The translations under genes were made by a program, and so were the position numbers. Below the pieces are notes generated by a model, which ran no database searches, was not told where the DNA came from, and saw nothing but the letters and a program-made list of their open reading frames with translations. Shown here piece by piece: positions 1 to 8,776 of a stretch of 64,000 nt of DNA (its first letter is position 1; each line of letters begins with the position of its first letter). The DNA lies in assembly GCF_005885815.1 (NCBI RefSeq), contig NZ_CP040602.1:77630-141629 (forward strand), given 5' to 3'. The DNA is from Thiomicrorhabdus sediminis. GTDB lineage: Bacteria > Pseudomonadota > Gammaproteobacteria > Thiomicrospirales > Thiomicrospiraceae.

Positions 1-604
1 TTTTGATGACATTCAAACCGAGTTTATTGAGTACCCGAACGGTGGCTTGATTGATATTTGGAGCCAGACTGGGCTGGACACAACCGGACAGCAAAATCAC
101 ACTGTTTTTGATCGCATCCTCACGGCTTATCAGCTCCTGTTGCAAAGCCTGTTCTTCGATACTGAGTTGCACCGCTTTTGAATGACGTAAAAAAGGCATT
201 AATGCGACCAGTGAATTGAATAGCCAGGGAGTGGTCAGGCTTTTACGGACAATAAATCGTGCCAGTCGATTCGCCGGGGGGCGTTTGATTTGTTGTTCCG
301 CCAAGGTTCTGCCGATATCGAGCAGATGACCGTATTCAACCCCTGAAGGACAGGTGGTTTCGCAATTCAGGCAGGTTAGGCAACGGTCTAGATGTTGGTG
401 GGTGCTGTGTCCAGCCGGATTGCCTTCAAGCAGGCTTTTAATCAGATAGATCCGGCCTCTGGGAGAGTCCAGTTCATCGCCGAGCACCGCATAGGTCGGA
501 CAGGTAGACAGACAAAAACCACAGTGCACACAAGAGCGTAAAATGCGATCGGCGGTTTGACCGGTTTCGGTTTCCAACAAATCTTTAGCAAGCTCTGTTT
601 GCAT
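1..604 (-). CDS. glcF: Glycolate oxidase iron-sulfur subunit GlcF (partial, C-terminus off the left edge)
   Basis: About 200 N-terminal residues are present. Two ferredoxin-type cysteine clusters are visible, CVHCGFCLSTCP near residue 24 and CLTCLNCETTCP near residue 75, as expected for the 2x[4Fe-4S] electron-transfer subunit of the membrane-associated glycolate oxidase complex, which passes electrons from GlcD/GlcE towards the quinone pool. A cysteine-rich CCG-type segment begins (LLSGCVQPS) just before the edge. The ATG at 602-604 is preceded by AAAGGAT about 11 nt upstream. It lies 27 nt downstream of glcE, so glcD-glcE-glcF is one operon. LutA- and GlpC-type proteins share these motifs, but the glcDE neighbours support GlcF. 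Confidence 0.93.
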   Translation of the reverse strand, partial: MQTELAKDLLETETGQTADRILRSCVHCGFCLSTCPTYAVLGDELDSPRGRIYLIKSLLEGNPAGHSTHQHLDRCLTCLNCETTCPSGVEYGHLLDIGRTLAEQQIKRPPANRLARFIVRKSLTTPWLFNSLVALMPFLRHSKAVQLSIEEQALQQELISREDAIKNSVILLSGCVQPSLAPNINQATVRVLNKLGLNVIK

Positions 605-631
605 AGTCGCTTCTATCCTTTGTCCATAGCC

Positions 632-1624
632 TTAAAGGTCTTTAAAAATGCCATGTGGATCAAACACCTTCTTGAGCCCGGATTTAATGCGTTTGACGCA
701 AGGTTTATCATTGTTTCTCGGCAGGAAACGCTGATCCCACAGGGTGACATAAGGGTGGTTGGGTTTGTTTTCACTGGCCACCCAGCGTCGTGAACCGCCC
801 ATACTGACCGCAATGGTGTTTTCAATCGCCGGGTTGGTGCTTTCCACATCCAAACGCCAGAGTTTTTGCCCCTGTTGCAGATCGGGTTTGAACGGGTTCA
901 GGGTTTGCCAGATATCGTTAGTGCACAGATTGACTTCAACCCGGTTGTCCTGCTTTGGGTGTTCACCGGCAACGCGATAATAAAATCGGCCCTGATAATA
1001 GGCACAGGCGGAAATAGGCAGGGCGGTGCCTTGCATCTGGTTCATCAATAGAATCGCTTCACCTTCGGGCATCTCTATGCAGTAGGTGGTTTCCTCAATT
1101 TTCGGCAGCACTTTCATACTCAATTCGGTGACCACCGCCAGTGACCCTTTGGAGCCGCATAACATGCGTGAGACATCGTAGCCGGCGACGTTTTTGATCA
1201 TCTTGCCGCCAAACTGCATTAAATGGCCACGACCGTCGATAACCTTGCTGCCCAGAATGTAATCGCGCAAGCGTCCTCGAAATGGAAAGGAGGGTCCGGT
1301 CAAGGCGCAGGCATAGGTGCCGCCAATGGTCGAATTACCGTATTCGGGCGGTTCAAAACCGAGCATTTGATTGTTTTGCGCCAGTACCGCATTCAGTTCA
1401 GCCAAAGGGGTACCGCTTTTCACGGTAATCACCAGTTCCGCCGGATCATATTGAATAATGCCGCTATGTTCTTTCAGGCTGAGGTGTTCGACTTGATGGT
1501 CAATCGGCACCTTGCTGCCGTGACCGATAATCTGGATTTTGCTCTGTTCGGTTTTCGCCTGCTGAATCTGCTCGATCAGTTGTTGTTCGAAGGGGCTTGC
1601 AGCGTTATGGGTGTCTAGCGCCAT
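632..1624 (-). CDS. glcE: Glycolate oxidase FAD-binding subunit GlcE
   Basis: A 330-residue FAD-linked oxidase subunit with a PCMH-type FAD fold. Visible signatures are the segment PPEYGNSTIGGTYA, the GKMIKNVAGYDVSRMLCGS stretch and the G-SLAVVTELSMKVLP region. These match the GlcE family, which resembles a shortened GlcD and is required for glycolate oxidation to glyoxylate. The start ATG (1622-1624) overlaps the glcD stop by one base (TAATG), which implies translational coupling. Length is close to the roughly 350 residues usual for GlcE. No defect is seen. Confidence 0.93.
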   Translation of the reverse strand: MALDTHNAASPFEQQLIEQIQQAKTEQSKIQIIGHGSKVPIDHQVEHLSLKEHSGIIQYDPAELVITVKSGTPLAELNAVLAQNNQMLGFEPPEYGNSTIGGTYACALTGPSFPFRGRLRDYILGSKVIDGRGHLMQFGGKMIKNVAGYDVSRMLCGSKGSLAVVTELSMKVLPKIEETTYCIEMPEGEAILLMNQMQGTALPISACAYYQGRFYYRVAGEHPKQDNRVEVNLCTNDIWQTLNPFKPDLQQGQKLWRLDVESTNPAIENTIAVSMGGSRRWVASENKPNHPYVTLWDQRFLPRNNDKPCVKRIKSGLKKVFDPHGIFKDL

Positions 1625-3060
1625 TAAAAACGCTCCAATTCAGGGTGTGGCAGTTGATTGTTGTGCACATGCATATGTCCCAGTTCGGCACAACGGTGCA
1701 GGGTCGGTACCGCTTTACCCGGATTGAGCAGGCCGGTATTGTCGAATACCTTTTTAATGCCGTGGAAAACCTCCAGTTCGGCATCGGAATACTGGTGGCA
1801 CATGGAATCGAGTTTCTCGACACCGACACCGTGTTCCCCGGTGATGGTGCCGCCGACATCGACACACAAGCGGAGGATTTCAGCGCCGAACTTTTCGGTC
1901 TGTTCCAGTTCGCCGGGTTTGTTTGCATCATATAGAATCAATGGATGAAGATTACCGTCACCAGCGTGGAATACATTGGCTACCCTTAAGCCGTATTTAT
2001 TCGATAATTGGCTGATTTTCTGCAAGACGTAGGCCAGCTGGCTGCGCGGAATCGTGCCGTCCATACAGTAATAGTCGGGAGAATAGCGTCCCACTGCAGG
2101 AAAAGCGTTTTTGCGTCCCTGCCACAGAGCAAGGCGCTGGCTTTCATTTTGGGAGACTTGAATCTGGTGGGCACCGTTTGCACTCAGAATATCGGCAACT
2201 CTTTGGCTATCTACCTGAACCTGATCATGACTGCCGTCGACTTCGCAAAGCAGCAGTGCTGCGGCATCGGTGGGATAGCCGACCTGAGCGAAGTCTTCCG
2301 CAGCCTGAATGGCAAACTGATCCATCATTTCCAGTCCGGCCGGAATAATTCCCTGTTTTAATACGCTGGTGACCGCATCGGCACATTGATCGACCGAATT
2401 AAACGCCGCCATGACCAATTGAGCCGCTTCCGGCTTGGGTAGCAGTTTGAGTTTGATCTCGACAATCACCCCCAAAAGACCTTCCGAACCGTTCATTAAC
2501 GCCAATAGATCGATGCCATCGTCCTTTTCATCGAAGATAATCGGGTCGCCGTCCATATCGAGTACGGTGATAGAGGTAACATTATGTACGGTAAGACCGT
2601 ATTTCAGGCAGTGAACGCCGCCCGAATTTTCGGCGACATTGCCGCCGATGGAACACGCGATTTGCGAAGAAGGGTCGGGGGCATAGTAAAGGTTATATTT
2701 GGCAGCCGCTTCAGAAATGGTAATATTGCGTACACCAGGTTGAACTATGGCGGTTCTCTGTAAAGGGTCAATCTGTAATATCTGGTTGAGTTTGGCGAGA
2801 CCGAGAATCACACTGTCGGCTTGCGGTAAGGTGCCTCCGGCGAGCCCGGTACCGGAACCGCGGGTAATAACCGGTGTTTGATACTGTTTGCAGAGTTTTA
2901 GCACCTGTCTGACCTGGTCGACATTTTCGGGAAGGGCGACGGCCAGCGGTTTTTGTCGGTAAGCGGAGAGAGCATCGCACTCATAGGGTCGACAGGCTTC
3001 TTCGCTGGACAGGACATTGTCTTTGCCGATTGCTTTTTCCAAGGCTTCGATTAGCGCCAT
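1624..3060 (-). CDS. glcD: Glycolate oxidase catalytic subunit GlcD
   Basis: A 478-residue FAD-dependent glycolate/lactate oxidase subunit. The N-terminal FAD-binding half has VITRGSGTGLAGG near residue 68 and IGGNVAENSGGVHCLKYG near residue 140. The C-terminal half has the conserved NVFHAGDGNLHPLILYD and TITGEHGVGVEKL motifs of the GlcD/D-2-hydroxyacid dehydrogenase family. I chose the ATG at 3058-3060 because AAAGGTGA lies a few bases upstream; a GTG at 3066 lies inside that ribosome site. It is the first gene of the glcDEF operon and diverges from a glyoxylate aminotransferase. In an autotroph its likely substrate is glycolate from RuBisCO oxygenase activity (inference). Confidence 0.95.
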   Translation of the reverse strand: MALIEALEKAIGKDNVLSSEEACRPYECDALSAYRQKPLAVALPENVDQVRQVLKLCKQYQTPVITRGSGTGLAGGTLPQADSVILGLAKLNQILQIDPLQRTAIVQPGVRNITISEAAAKYNLYYAPDPSSQIACSIGGNVAENSGGVHCLKYGLTVHNVTSITVLDMDGDPIIFDEKDDGIDLLALMNGSEGLLGVIVEIKLKLLPKPEAAQLVMAAFNSVDQCADAVTSVLKQGIIPAGLEMMDQFAIQAAEDFAQVGYPTDAAALLLCEVDGSHDQVQVDSQRVADILSANGAHQIQVSQNESQRLALWQGRKNAFPAVGRYSPDYYCMDGTIPRSQLAYVLQKISQLSNKYGLRVANVFHAGDGNLHPLILYDANKPGELEQTEKFGAEILRLCVDVGGTITGEHGVGVEKLDSMCHQYSDAELEVFHGIKKVFDNTGLLNPGKAVPTLHRCAELGHMHVHNNQLPHPELERF

Positions 3061-3083
3061 AGTCACCTTTGATGTAAGCTTAA

Positions 3084-3097
3084 ATACAACCTTGTAT
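3084..3097. promoter_or_regulatory. Palindrome in the glcD/aminotransferase divergent region
   Basis: ATACAA-CC-TTGTAT is a perfect 6+2+6 inverted repeat between the two divergent starts. Its right half coincides with the -35 hexamer proposed for the aminotransferase, and it lies 24 bp upstream of the glcD start. A symmetrical site here could bind a dimeric regulator acting on both genes (GlcC-like GntR or LysR type). No regulator gene is visible nearby, so the role is inferred. Confidence 0.35.
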
Positions 3098-3121
3098 CTG
3101 CAAGAGCTTCAACACTATAAT
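3092..3121 (+). promoter_or_regulatory. Probable sigma-70 promoter of the aminotransferase gene
   Basis: TTGTAT (3092-3097) and a perfect TATAAT (3116-3121) are separated by 18 bp, placing the transcription start about 60 nt before the ATG at 3187. The -35 hexamer overlaps a palindrome. Confidence 0.55.
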
Positions 3122-3186
3122 TGGAGCCTGTTCTTGCTTTAAGTGAATGAAATTTAAAACCTATTATTAAATGAAAGGCGGTGCTT

Positions 3187-4302
3187 ATGCAATCTTTTAA
3201 TCCTCCAGTGCGTACGTTAATGGGCCCAGGCCCTTCGGATATTCACCCAAGAGTCCTGTCAGCACTGGCTCGACCAACTATCGGTCATTTGGATCCTGAA
3301 TTTATTCGCATGATGGATGAAACCAAAGAGTTGCTTAAGTATGCTTTTCAGACCACCAACGAGTTGACCATGCCGGTATCGGCACCGGGTTCGGCGGGCA
3401 TGGAAACCTGTTTTGTTAACCTTGTTGAACCGGGCGACAAGGTGATTGTCTGCATTAACGGTGTTTTCGGTAACCGCATGAAAGAGAATATCGAACGTTT
3501 TGGTGGTGAGGCTATAGTAGTAGCCGATGATTGGGGCACTGCGGTCACACCAGAAAAGGTCGAAGCCGCTTGCCAAGCCAATCCTGATGCAAAGATTGTC
3601 GCCTTTGTTCACGCTGAAACCTCTACCGGTGCCTGTTCGGATGTAGCGGCTATTTGTCAGATTGCGCAAAAACATGATTGTTTGACCATTGTCGATGCGG
3701 TGACTTCTTTGGGTGGGATTGAGCTGAAAGTTGATGAATGGGGAGTTGATGCGATTTATTCCGGTACCCAGAAATGTCTGTCTTGTGTACCGGGGCTTTC
3801 GCCAATCAGCTTCAACGAAAAGGCTTTGGAAAAGGTCAAAAACCGTTCCAGTAAAGTGCCAAGTTGGTTTTTGGATTTGAATTTGGTGCTCGGTTACTGG
3901 GGGGGCGGTGCCAAGCGAGCCTATCATCACACTGCACCGGTCAATGCGCTTTATGGACTGCATGAATCTTTGCTAATGCTCAAAGAAGAAGGTATCGAAA
4001 ACGCCTGGAAACGTCATGCTGATATGCATCAGCAGTTAAAAACCGGTCTTGAGAAAATGGGGATCAAGTTTGTCGTCGACGAGGCATCTCGATTGCCGCA
4101 ACTTAACTCGGTATGGATTCCTCAAGGAGTCGATGATGCTAAGATTCGTAGTACGCTGCTCAACGAATATAATCTTGAAATCGGTGCCGGTCTGGGAGAT
4201 TTTGCCGGTAAGGTTTGGCGTATCGGTTTAATGGGCGATACGGCGCGTAAAGAGAAGGTTTTGTTCTGTTTGGCCGCTTTAAACGAAGTTCTGCCCAACT
4301 AA
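3187..4302 (+). CDS. PLP-dependent alanine/serine-glyoxylate aminotransferase
   Basis: A 371-residue class V (fold type I) aminotransferase. The start is the ATG at 3187 with AAAGG 8 nt upstream; a GTG at 3181 is too close to that site. Family signatures are LMGPGPSDIHPRVL at the N-terminus, HAETSTGACSD near residue 140, VDAVTSLGG near residue 163 and SGTQKCLSCVPGLSP near residue 190, where the lysine after TQ is the expected PLP Schiff-base residue. It would convert glyoxylate to glycine using alanine or serine. Divergence from glcDEF supports a shared glycolate-salvage role. Which amino donor is used cannot be told from the sequence. Confidence 0.9.
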   Translation: MQSFNPPVRTLMGPGPSDIHPRVLSALARPTIGHLDPEFIRMMDETKELLKYAFQTTNELTMPVSAPGSAGMETCFVNLVEPGDKVIVCINGVFGNRMKENIERFGGEAIVVADDWGTAVTPEKVEAACQANPDAKIVAFVHAETSTGACSDVAAICQIAQKHDCLTIVDAVTSLGGIELKVDEWGVDAIYSGTQKCLSCVPGLSPISFNEKALEKVKNRSSKVPSWFLDLNLVLGYWGGGAKRAYHHTAPVNALYGLHESLLMLKEEGIENAWKRHADMHQQLKTGLEKMGIKFVVDEASRLPQLNSVWIPQGVDDAKIRSTLLNEYNLEIGAGLGDFAGKVWRIGLMGDTARKEKVLFCLAALNEVLPN

Positions 4303-4430
4303 AAAGAACGGAATTTACCAAGCGCACTGGTTTGTACTGAACTGGGGCTTTTTGGTTTGAAAAACGGTGTTCGCGATATTCTGTATAATATTCAGTTTAT
4401 TCCATGGCAATGATGTAAAGGTTTCAGATT

Positions 4431-5207
4431 ATGGCAACGCAATTTCCTTCTGTTGAAGAAGTCAAAATCGGCTGCAAAAAGTGTGAATCCTTATTGGAGT
4501 TTGATTTCACTTTCGCCTTCCAGCCTTTGGTTGATGTGCAGAGGCGTGAAATTTTCGGTTACGAAGCCTTGGTCAGAGGAGTCAACCAAGAGGGAGCCGG
4601 TCATGTGTTGTCAAAAGTCGATGACCATAACCGTTATGCTTTCGACCAGTCTTGTCGTATGAAGGCAATTGCTTTGGCCGCTAAACTGGGGCTTGATAAG
4701 GTCTTAAGCATCAACTTCTTGCCGAATGCGGTTTATGAACCGGAGCACTGTATTCAAAGTACTTTACAGACCGCCAAAATCTGCAATTTTCCCCATGAAA
4801 AAATCATGTTCGAAATCACCGAGTCCGAAGCGGTGTATGACTTGGATCATCTGACCAAGATTTTCCGGTATTATCAGAAACAGGGTTTTATCACCGCGTT
4901 AGATGATTTCGGTGCTGGTCATGCCGGTTTGAATACCTTATCGAAATTCATTCCCAATATTATGAAACTGGACATCAATCTGGTTCGTGATATCCATAAA
5001 GACAGTGTTAAACAGTCTATCCTCAAAGGCATGCTTTCCATTGCCAAGGATTTACACATTAGCCTGCTTGCCGAGGGGGTGGAAACCTATGAAGAAGCGG
5101 CTTATTTCAAACATCACGGTGTCTATCTGATGCAAGGGTTTTACTTTGCCAAGCCAGGTTTTCAAAGTCTGCCAAGAGTCGATTTATCCCTGGATATCTT
5201 CGCTTAG
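4431..5207 (+). CDS. Stand-alone EAL-domain protein (probable c-di-GMP phosphodiesterase)
   Basis: A 258-residue protein that is essentially one EAL domain. Residues expected for catalysis are present: EALVR at 45-49, INFLPN, FEITE, the ALDDFGAG metal loop, MKLD, LLAEGVET and the final LMQGFYFAKP. It should therefore hydrolyse c-di-GMP to pGpG in the cytoplasm. The N-terminus carries a CKKC pair (about residues 13-16) before the domain, which could bind metal or respond to redox; that is speculation. There is no membrane segment or signal peptide. AAAGG lies 9 nt before the ATG, and a perfect TATAAT is at 4384-4389, though no good -35 hexamer accompanies it. Confidence 0.88.
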   Translation: MATQFPSVEEVKIGCKKCESLLEFDFTFAFQPLVDVQRREIFGYEALVRGVNQEGAGHVLSKVDDHNRYAFDQSCRMKAIALAAKLGLDKVLSINFLPNAVYEPEHCIQSTLQTAKICNFPHEKIMFEITESEAVYDLDHLTKIFRYYQKQGFITALDDFGAGHAGLNTLSKFIPNIMKLDINLVRDIHKDSVKQSILKGMLSIAKDLHISLLAEGVETYEEAAYFKHHGVYLMQGFYFAKPGFQSLPRVDLSLDIFA

Positions 5208-5268
5208 CGCCAACACACTTAAGCTAGGCTTTATAATGGTCTTTTTTAGTTAGTGTATTCGCATTTTA

Positions 5269-7812
5269 ATGGCCATTTTCCAAGACCTTCCCATTACTGA
5301 ACACCTGCCTCAGATTGTAGAGCTGTTGAGTCATAACGATAGCCTGATTCTGCAAGCCGAGCCGGGAGCGGGTAAATCTACCGCTGTGCCTCTATATCTG
5401 TTGCAACACTTGGAATTGGCAAACCAGCGAATTGTCATGCTTGAGCCAAGGCGTCTGGCGACCAAGGCGTTGGCGCATTATCTGGCTAATCAGCTTGGTG
5501 AACAGGTCGGTCAAACTGTCGGTTATCAGGTGCGCAATGAACGTCGTGTCAGTGCGCATACCCGTTTGGAAATCATTACCGAAGGGATATTGACCCAACG
5601 TATGCTGCAGGACCCGGAATTAAGCGGTACCGGTTTGATTATTTTCGATGAATTCCATGAACGCTCCATCCATGCCGATCTTGCGCTGACCCTTAGCCAT
5701 GATATCCGTAGCGTTTTCAATCAATCGTTGAAAGTGCTGGTGATGTCAGCCACTATCGATAGTGATCTGTTAAGTCAAAACCTTAATCGGGCACCTGTTG
5801 TCAGTTGTCAGGGTAGAAGCTACCCGGTGACAACCCATTTTTTAGAAAAACCCCTGAGCTCTCTGCATTGGCGTGACTGGTTACCCGCTTTGCAAAAACT
5901 GGTGATTCAGGCACAGCAGCAGACAGATGGCGACATACTGGTTTTTCTACCGGGGCAAGCCGATATTTTGCGCTTGCAGCAGAGTCTGCAAGAGTTTTGG
6001 CGGCAGCAAGCCGATACTGTGCTGATCTGTCCGTTATATGGGGCTTTAAAAGCGGCGCAGCAGGAACAGGCATTGCGAGCGGATCAGCAGGGTCGGCAAA
6101 AAATCGTGCTCGCCACCAATATTGCCGAAACCAGTTTGACCATCGCCAATATCAGTGCCGTGGTGGATAGCGGGTTGGAAAAGGTTGCCCGCTATGACGT
6201 CAGCAGCGCCATGACCGCTTTAATCAGCCAACGCATCAGTAAGGCTCAGGCTACTCAGCGCCAAGGGCGTGCCGGCCGCGTCCAAGCCGGTAGCTGTTAC
6301 CGCCTATGGAGCGAGTCTCAACATCAATCCTTGCCTGATTATCCAAAGGAAGAGATTATCACCAGTGACTTAACCGCTCTACAAATGGCTTTGAGTCAAT
6401 GGGGAGCTGGTGCCGACGATTTACAATGGTTGACGGCTCCGCCGCCTGCTCACCTGACCAAAGCGCAACAGCTTTTACAACAATTAGAACTGATAGATTC
6501 AGAAAATAAAATCACTAAAAGCGGCAAAAAGTCGGTAAGTCTTCACTTCGATGCAAGAATTGCATCGATGTTGGAGAAAAATAGTGATGCGGACGAGACG
6601 CGTAAGGCACTGGCTTGTGATCTGGCCGCCTTATTAACTGATTTGCATTTTTACCAGCAAGGTGACGATTTGCTTTTCATTAATCGTATAGGTGCTTTAC
6701 AGGCTTATCGTCAGCAAGCGCAACAGGCGCTTAAACGTTATCCGCTTAAGGCTGCGGTGACCGAACAGGTTGCGCAAACAGCCAAACGTTTAGCGCGATT
6801 AATGAATTGCCGCTTAATCGTGCACAGTGATGCTTATCTGCAAGAGCATGCTGCTGAGCTGCTGGCGCAGGTATTTCCCGATCGAATCGCCAAGCAACGA
6901 CGCAACAATAGTCATGAGTTTTTATTGGCCAACGGTAAAGGGGTCAAGTGGCCTGAGCATCACGCCTTGCCGCCAAGCGAGTGGATTGTGGTCGCCGATT
7001 TGGATGGTCAACGTCGTGATGGTCGAATTTATCTGGCCATGCCGATTGCTGCGGCGCAAATTGAACAGCAAGCCAATATTGTCGAGCAAGCCGTTTATCG
7101 TTATGAGCAAGACAGCGGGCAAATCAACGGTTACCAAAGCCGTAATTTAGGGGCGATAACCTTGCAGCAAACGCCGTTGCAGGAATTTGACCAACAAGCG
7201 TTTAACCGCTGTTTATATCAAGCTTTGCAACAGACAAGATTACAGCTTTTGCCATGGTCCAAAACGACTTTGCGTTGGTTGCAAAGGGTGCGTTGGTTGA
7301 GGAATTATGCGCCAGAGCAGACTGAGGATTGGCCAGATCTTTGCGAACAAGCCTTGATCGATAATATGGATAAGTGGTTAGTGCCCTATATTAGCGATTT
7401 ACAGAGTCTGTCAGATTTAAAACGTATTGATCTCCATGGCTTGATACAGGCGATCTTGCCCTATGAATTATGGCAGGAGGTTGATTTACAAGCCCCGGAA
7501 AGCTATCAAACCCCAAGTGGCAGAGTCATCGAGATTGATTATCAAATTGGCCAATTGCCTAAGGTCTCGGTGGTGTTGCAGGAGTTGTTTGGTGAGTTGG
7601 CGTCACCTCCGTTGGCTTGGGGGCAGCAAAAATTGAGCTTTGAGTTATTGTCGCCGGCGCGCCGCCCCATTCAAGTAACGGCCGATTTGGCAAACTTCTG
7701 GCAGAGTTCTTATTTTGAGGTTGCTAAAGAGATGCGGGGCCGTTATCCGAAACATCGCTGGCCGGAACAGCCCTTGCAAGAAAAAGCCGGCACTTCGATC
7801 AAACGCCGTTAA
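5269..7812 (+). CDS. hrpB: ATP-dependent helicase HrpB
   Basis: An 847-residue DEAH-type helicase. Walker A (EPGAGKST) is at residues 31-38 and the motif II variant DEFH at 127-130. They are followed by SATID, the ATNIAETSLTI segment and a QRQGRAGR motif VI. The long C-terminal part contains the HrpB-specific region, including the HRWPEQP segment near the end. Length fits the family (about 800-850). Family knowledge: a bacterial RNA helicase of unclear physiological role. The stop codon shares the palindromic TTAA at 7809-7812 with the convergent HDOD gene. Confidence 0.95.
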   Translation: MAIFQDLPITEHLPQIVELLSHNDSLILQAEPGAGKSTAVPLYLLQHLELANQRIVMLEPRRLATKALAHYLANQLGEQVGQTVGYQVRNERRVSAHTRLEIITEGILTQRMLQDPELSGTGLIIFDEFHERSIHADLALTLSHDIRSVFNQSLKVLVMSATIDSDLLSQNLNRAPVVSCQGRSYPVTTHFLEKPLSSLHWRDWLPALQKLVIQAQQQTDGDILVFLPGQADILRLQQSLQEFWRQQADTVLICPLYGALKAAQQEQALRADQQGRQKIVLATNIAETSLTIANISAVVDSGLEKVARYDVSSAMTALISQRISKAQATQRQGRAGRVQAGSCYRLWSESQHQSLPDYPKEEIITSDLTALQMALSQWGAGADDLQWLTAPPPAHLTKAQQLLQQLELIDSENKITKSGKKSVSLHFDARIASMLEKNSDADETRKALACDLAALLTDLHFYQQGDDLLFINRIGALQAYRQQAQQALKRYPLKAAVTEQVAQTAKRLARLMNCRLIVHSDAYLQEHAAELLAQVFPDRIAKQRRNNSHEFLLANGKGVKWPEHHALPPSEWIVVADLDGQRRDGRIYLAMPIAAAQIEQQANIVEQAVYRYEQDSGQINGYQSRNLGAITLQQTPLQEFDQQAFNRCLYQALQQTRLQLLPWSKTTLRWLQRVRWLRNYAPEQTEDWPDLCEQALIDNMDKWLVPYISDLQSLSDLKRIDLHGLIQAILPYELWQEVDLQAPESYQTPSGRVIEIDYQIGQLPKVSVVLQELFGELASPPLAWGQQKLSFELLSPARRPIQVTADLANFWQSSYFEVAKEMRGRYPKHRWPEQPLQEKAGTSIKRR

Positions 7813-8636
7813 GTACGGATGATTAAAGCGCGTCGGATGGTTTGAATATGGTCGCTATCGATCAGTAGCTCTTCCAGACCATTAAGCTCAAAGTTCTTCA
7901 TATCCTCGCTACGGAAACTGTCGCCGGTAATTTCTGCGACTATCGACCAGGCGATTCTCAGCATGGCGACCATTGAACGGATTTTTTCATCGGCGATACT
8001 GCTGCAATCTGCCATATGATGAAAGCGAATCGCGCTCATCATTTCCGAGCTTAGCCCCCACATTCTGCCGAGAACTGCACCGATCATGGCATGATTTGTA
8101 TTGAAGACCCGTTCTTCTTTATCAATGATGCCGGTTGGGTAAACCAATGAATGGTTATGCAGTTTTTCATAACGAGAGGCGTCTTTTTCCGCCAAAACCA
8201 AAGCGCCGGCATTGTGCATCAAGCCGAGCATAAAAGCCTCGTTTGGCGTTATGCCATGAACATGATCGGCTAATTCCGCCATACAGAAGGCGGTATCGAT
8301 ATTCTGCTCAATAATATTGGCAAATAGAGAACCTCGACCTTTGGCGCGCTCAAAGGCGGCGGTGAGGATGACGTTTCTGATGGTGGTCAAGCCGACGAGA
8401 TTGACCGCATCGTAAATCGAGTTGAGTGGTTGGCCGCTTTTATTCAAGCCACGCTCTTTGATGATTCTCAGCACATCGCCGGTCAAGGTGGTGTTCTGTT
8501 CGATGATTTTTGCCACATTACGGCTATTGCTCAACGGATGACTAAGTTCTTGGTCGAGATCGGCAATCTCTTTCGGCATTTCGGGAAGTTTTACGCTGTT
8601 TATGACAGCAACGGCTCGTTTAATAGCTTCTTGCAT
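7809..8636 (-). CDS. HDOD-domain signalling protein
   Basis: A 275-residue protein made mostly of an HDOD domain, a catalytically dead relative of HD phosphohydrolases that is common in two-component and c-di-GMP networks. Features are the N-terminal LPEMPKEI segment, NAVNLVGLTTIRNVILTAAF-like core helices, the HNAGALVLAEKD segment and MWGLSSEMMSAIRFHH. I chose the ATG at 8634-8636 because the protein then begins just before the domain; the longer reading would need a TTG start. A hairpin lies in the leader. No output domain is fused. It lies 140 nt downstream of cmoB on the same strand and is probably transcribed separately. Confidence 0.82.
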   Translation of the reverse strand: MQEAIKRAVAVINSVKLPEMPKEIADLDQELSHPLSNSRNVAKIIEQNTTLTGDVLRIIKERGLNKSGQPLNSIYDAVNLVGLTTIRNVILTAAFERAKGRGSLFANIIEQNIDTAFCMAELADHVHGITPNEAFMLGLMHNAGALVLAEKDASRYEKLHNHSLVYPTGIIDKEERVFNTNHAMIGAVLGRMWGLSSEMMSAIRFHHMADCSSIADEKIRSMVAMLRIAWSIVAEITGDSFRSEDMKNFELNGLEELLIDSDHIQTIRRALIIRT

Positions 8637-8664
8637 GAATTTAAGGCTTCTCTTAAAGGTTAAG

Positions 8665-8687
8665 CGCCAGCTTGTTATTTTCTGGCG
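8665..8687 (-). other. Hairpin in the leader of the HDOD gene
   Basis: CGCCAG (8665-8670) and CTGGCG (8682-8687) form a perfect 6-bp stem with an 11-nt loop, 28 nt upstream of the HDOD start codon. It is not followed by a U-run on the minus strand, so it is not an obvious terminator for cmoB. It may be a leader structure or a chance repeat. Confidence 0.3.
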
Positions 8688-8776
8688 ATTATTTAAGCAC
8701 AAGCCTTTTATTGCGTTTCTAAAAAAAATCTTGAGTAGCGCAAGGAAAATTTATCGTAATAAGTCTTGTATGTATC

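Noticed and set aside
4357-4389. TTGAAA and TATAAT upstream of the EAL gene as a promoter pair
   Set aside because: The spacing is 21 bp, too long for a normal sigma-70 promoter; only the -10 box is convincing.
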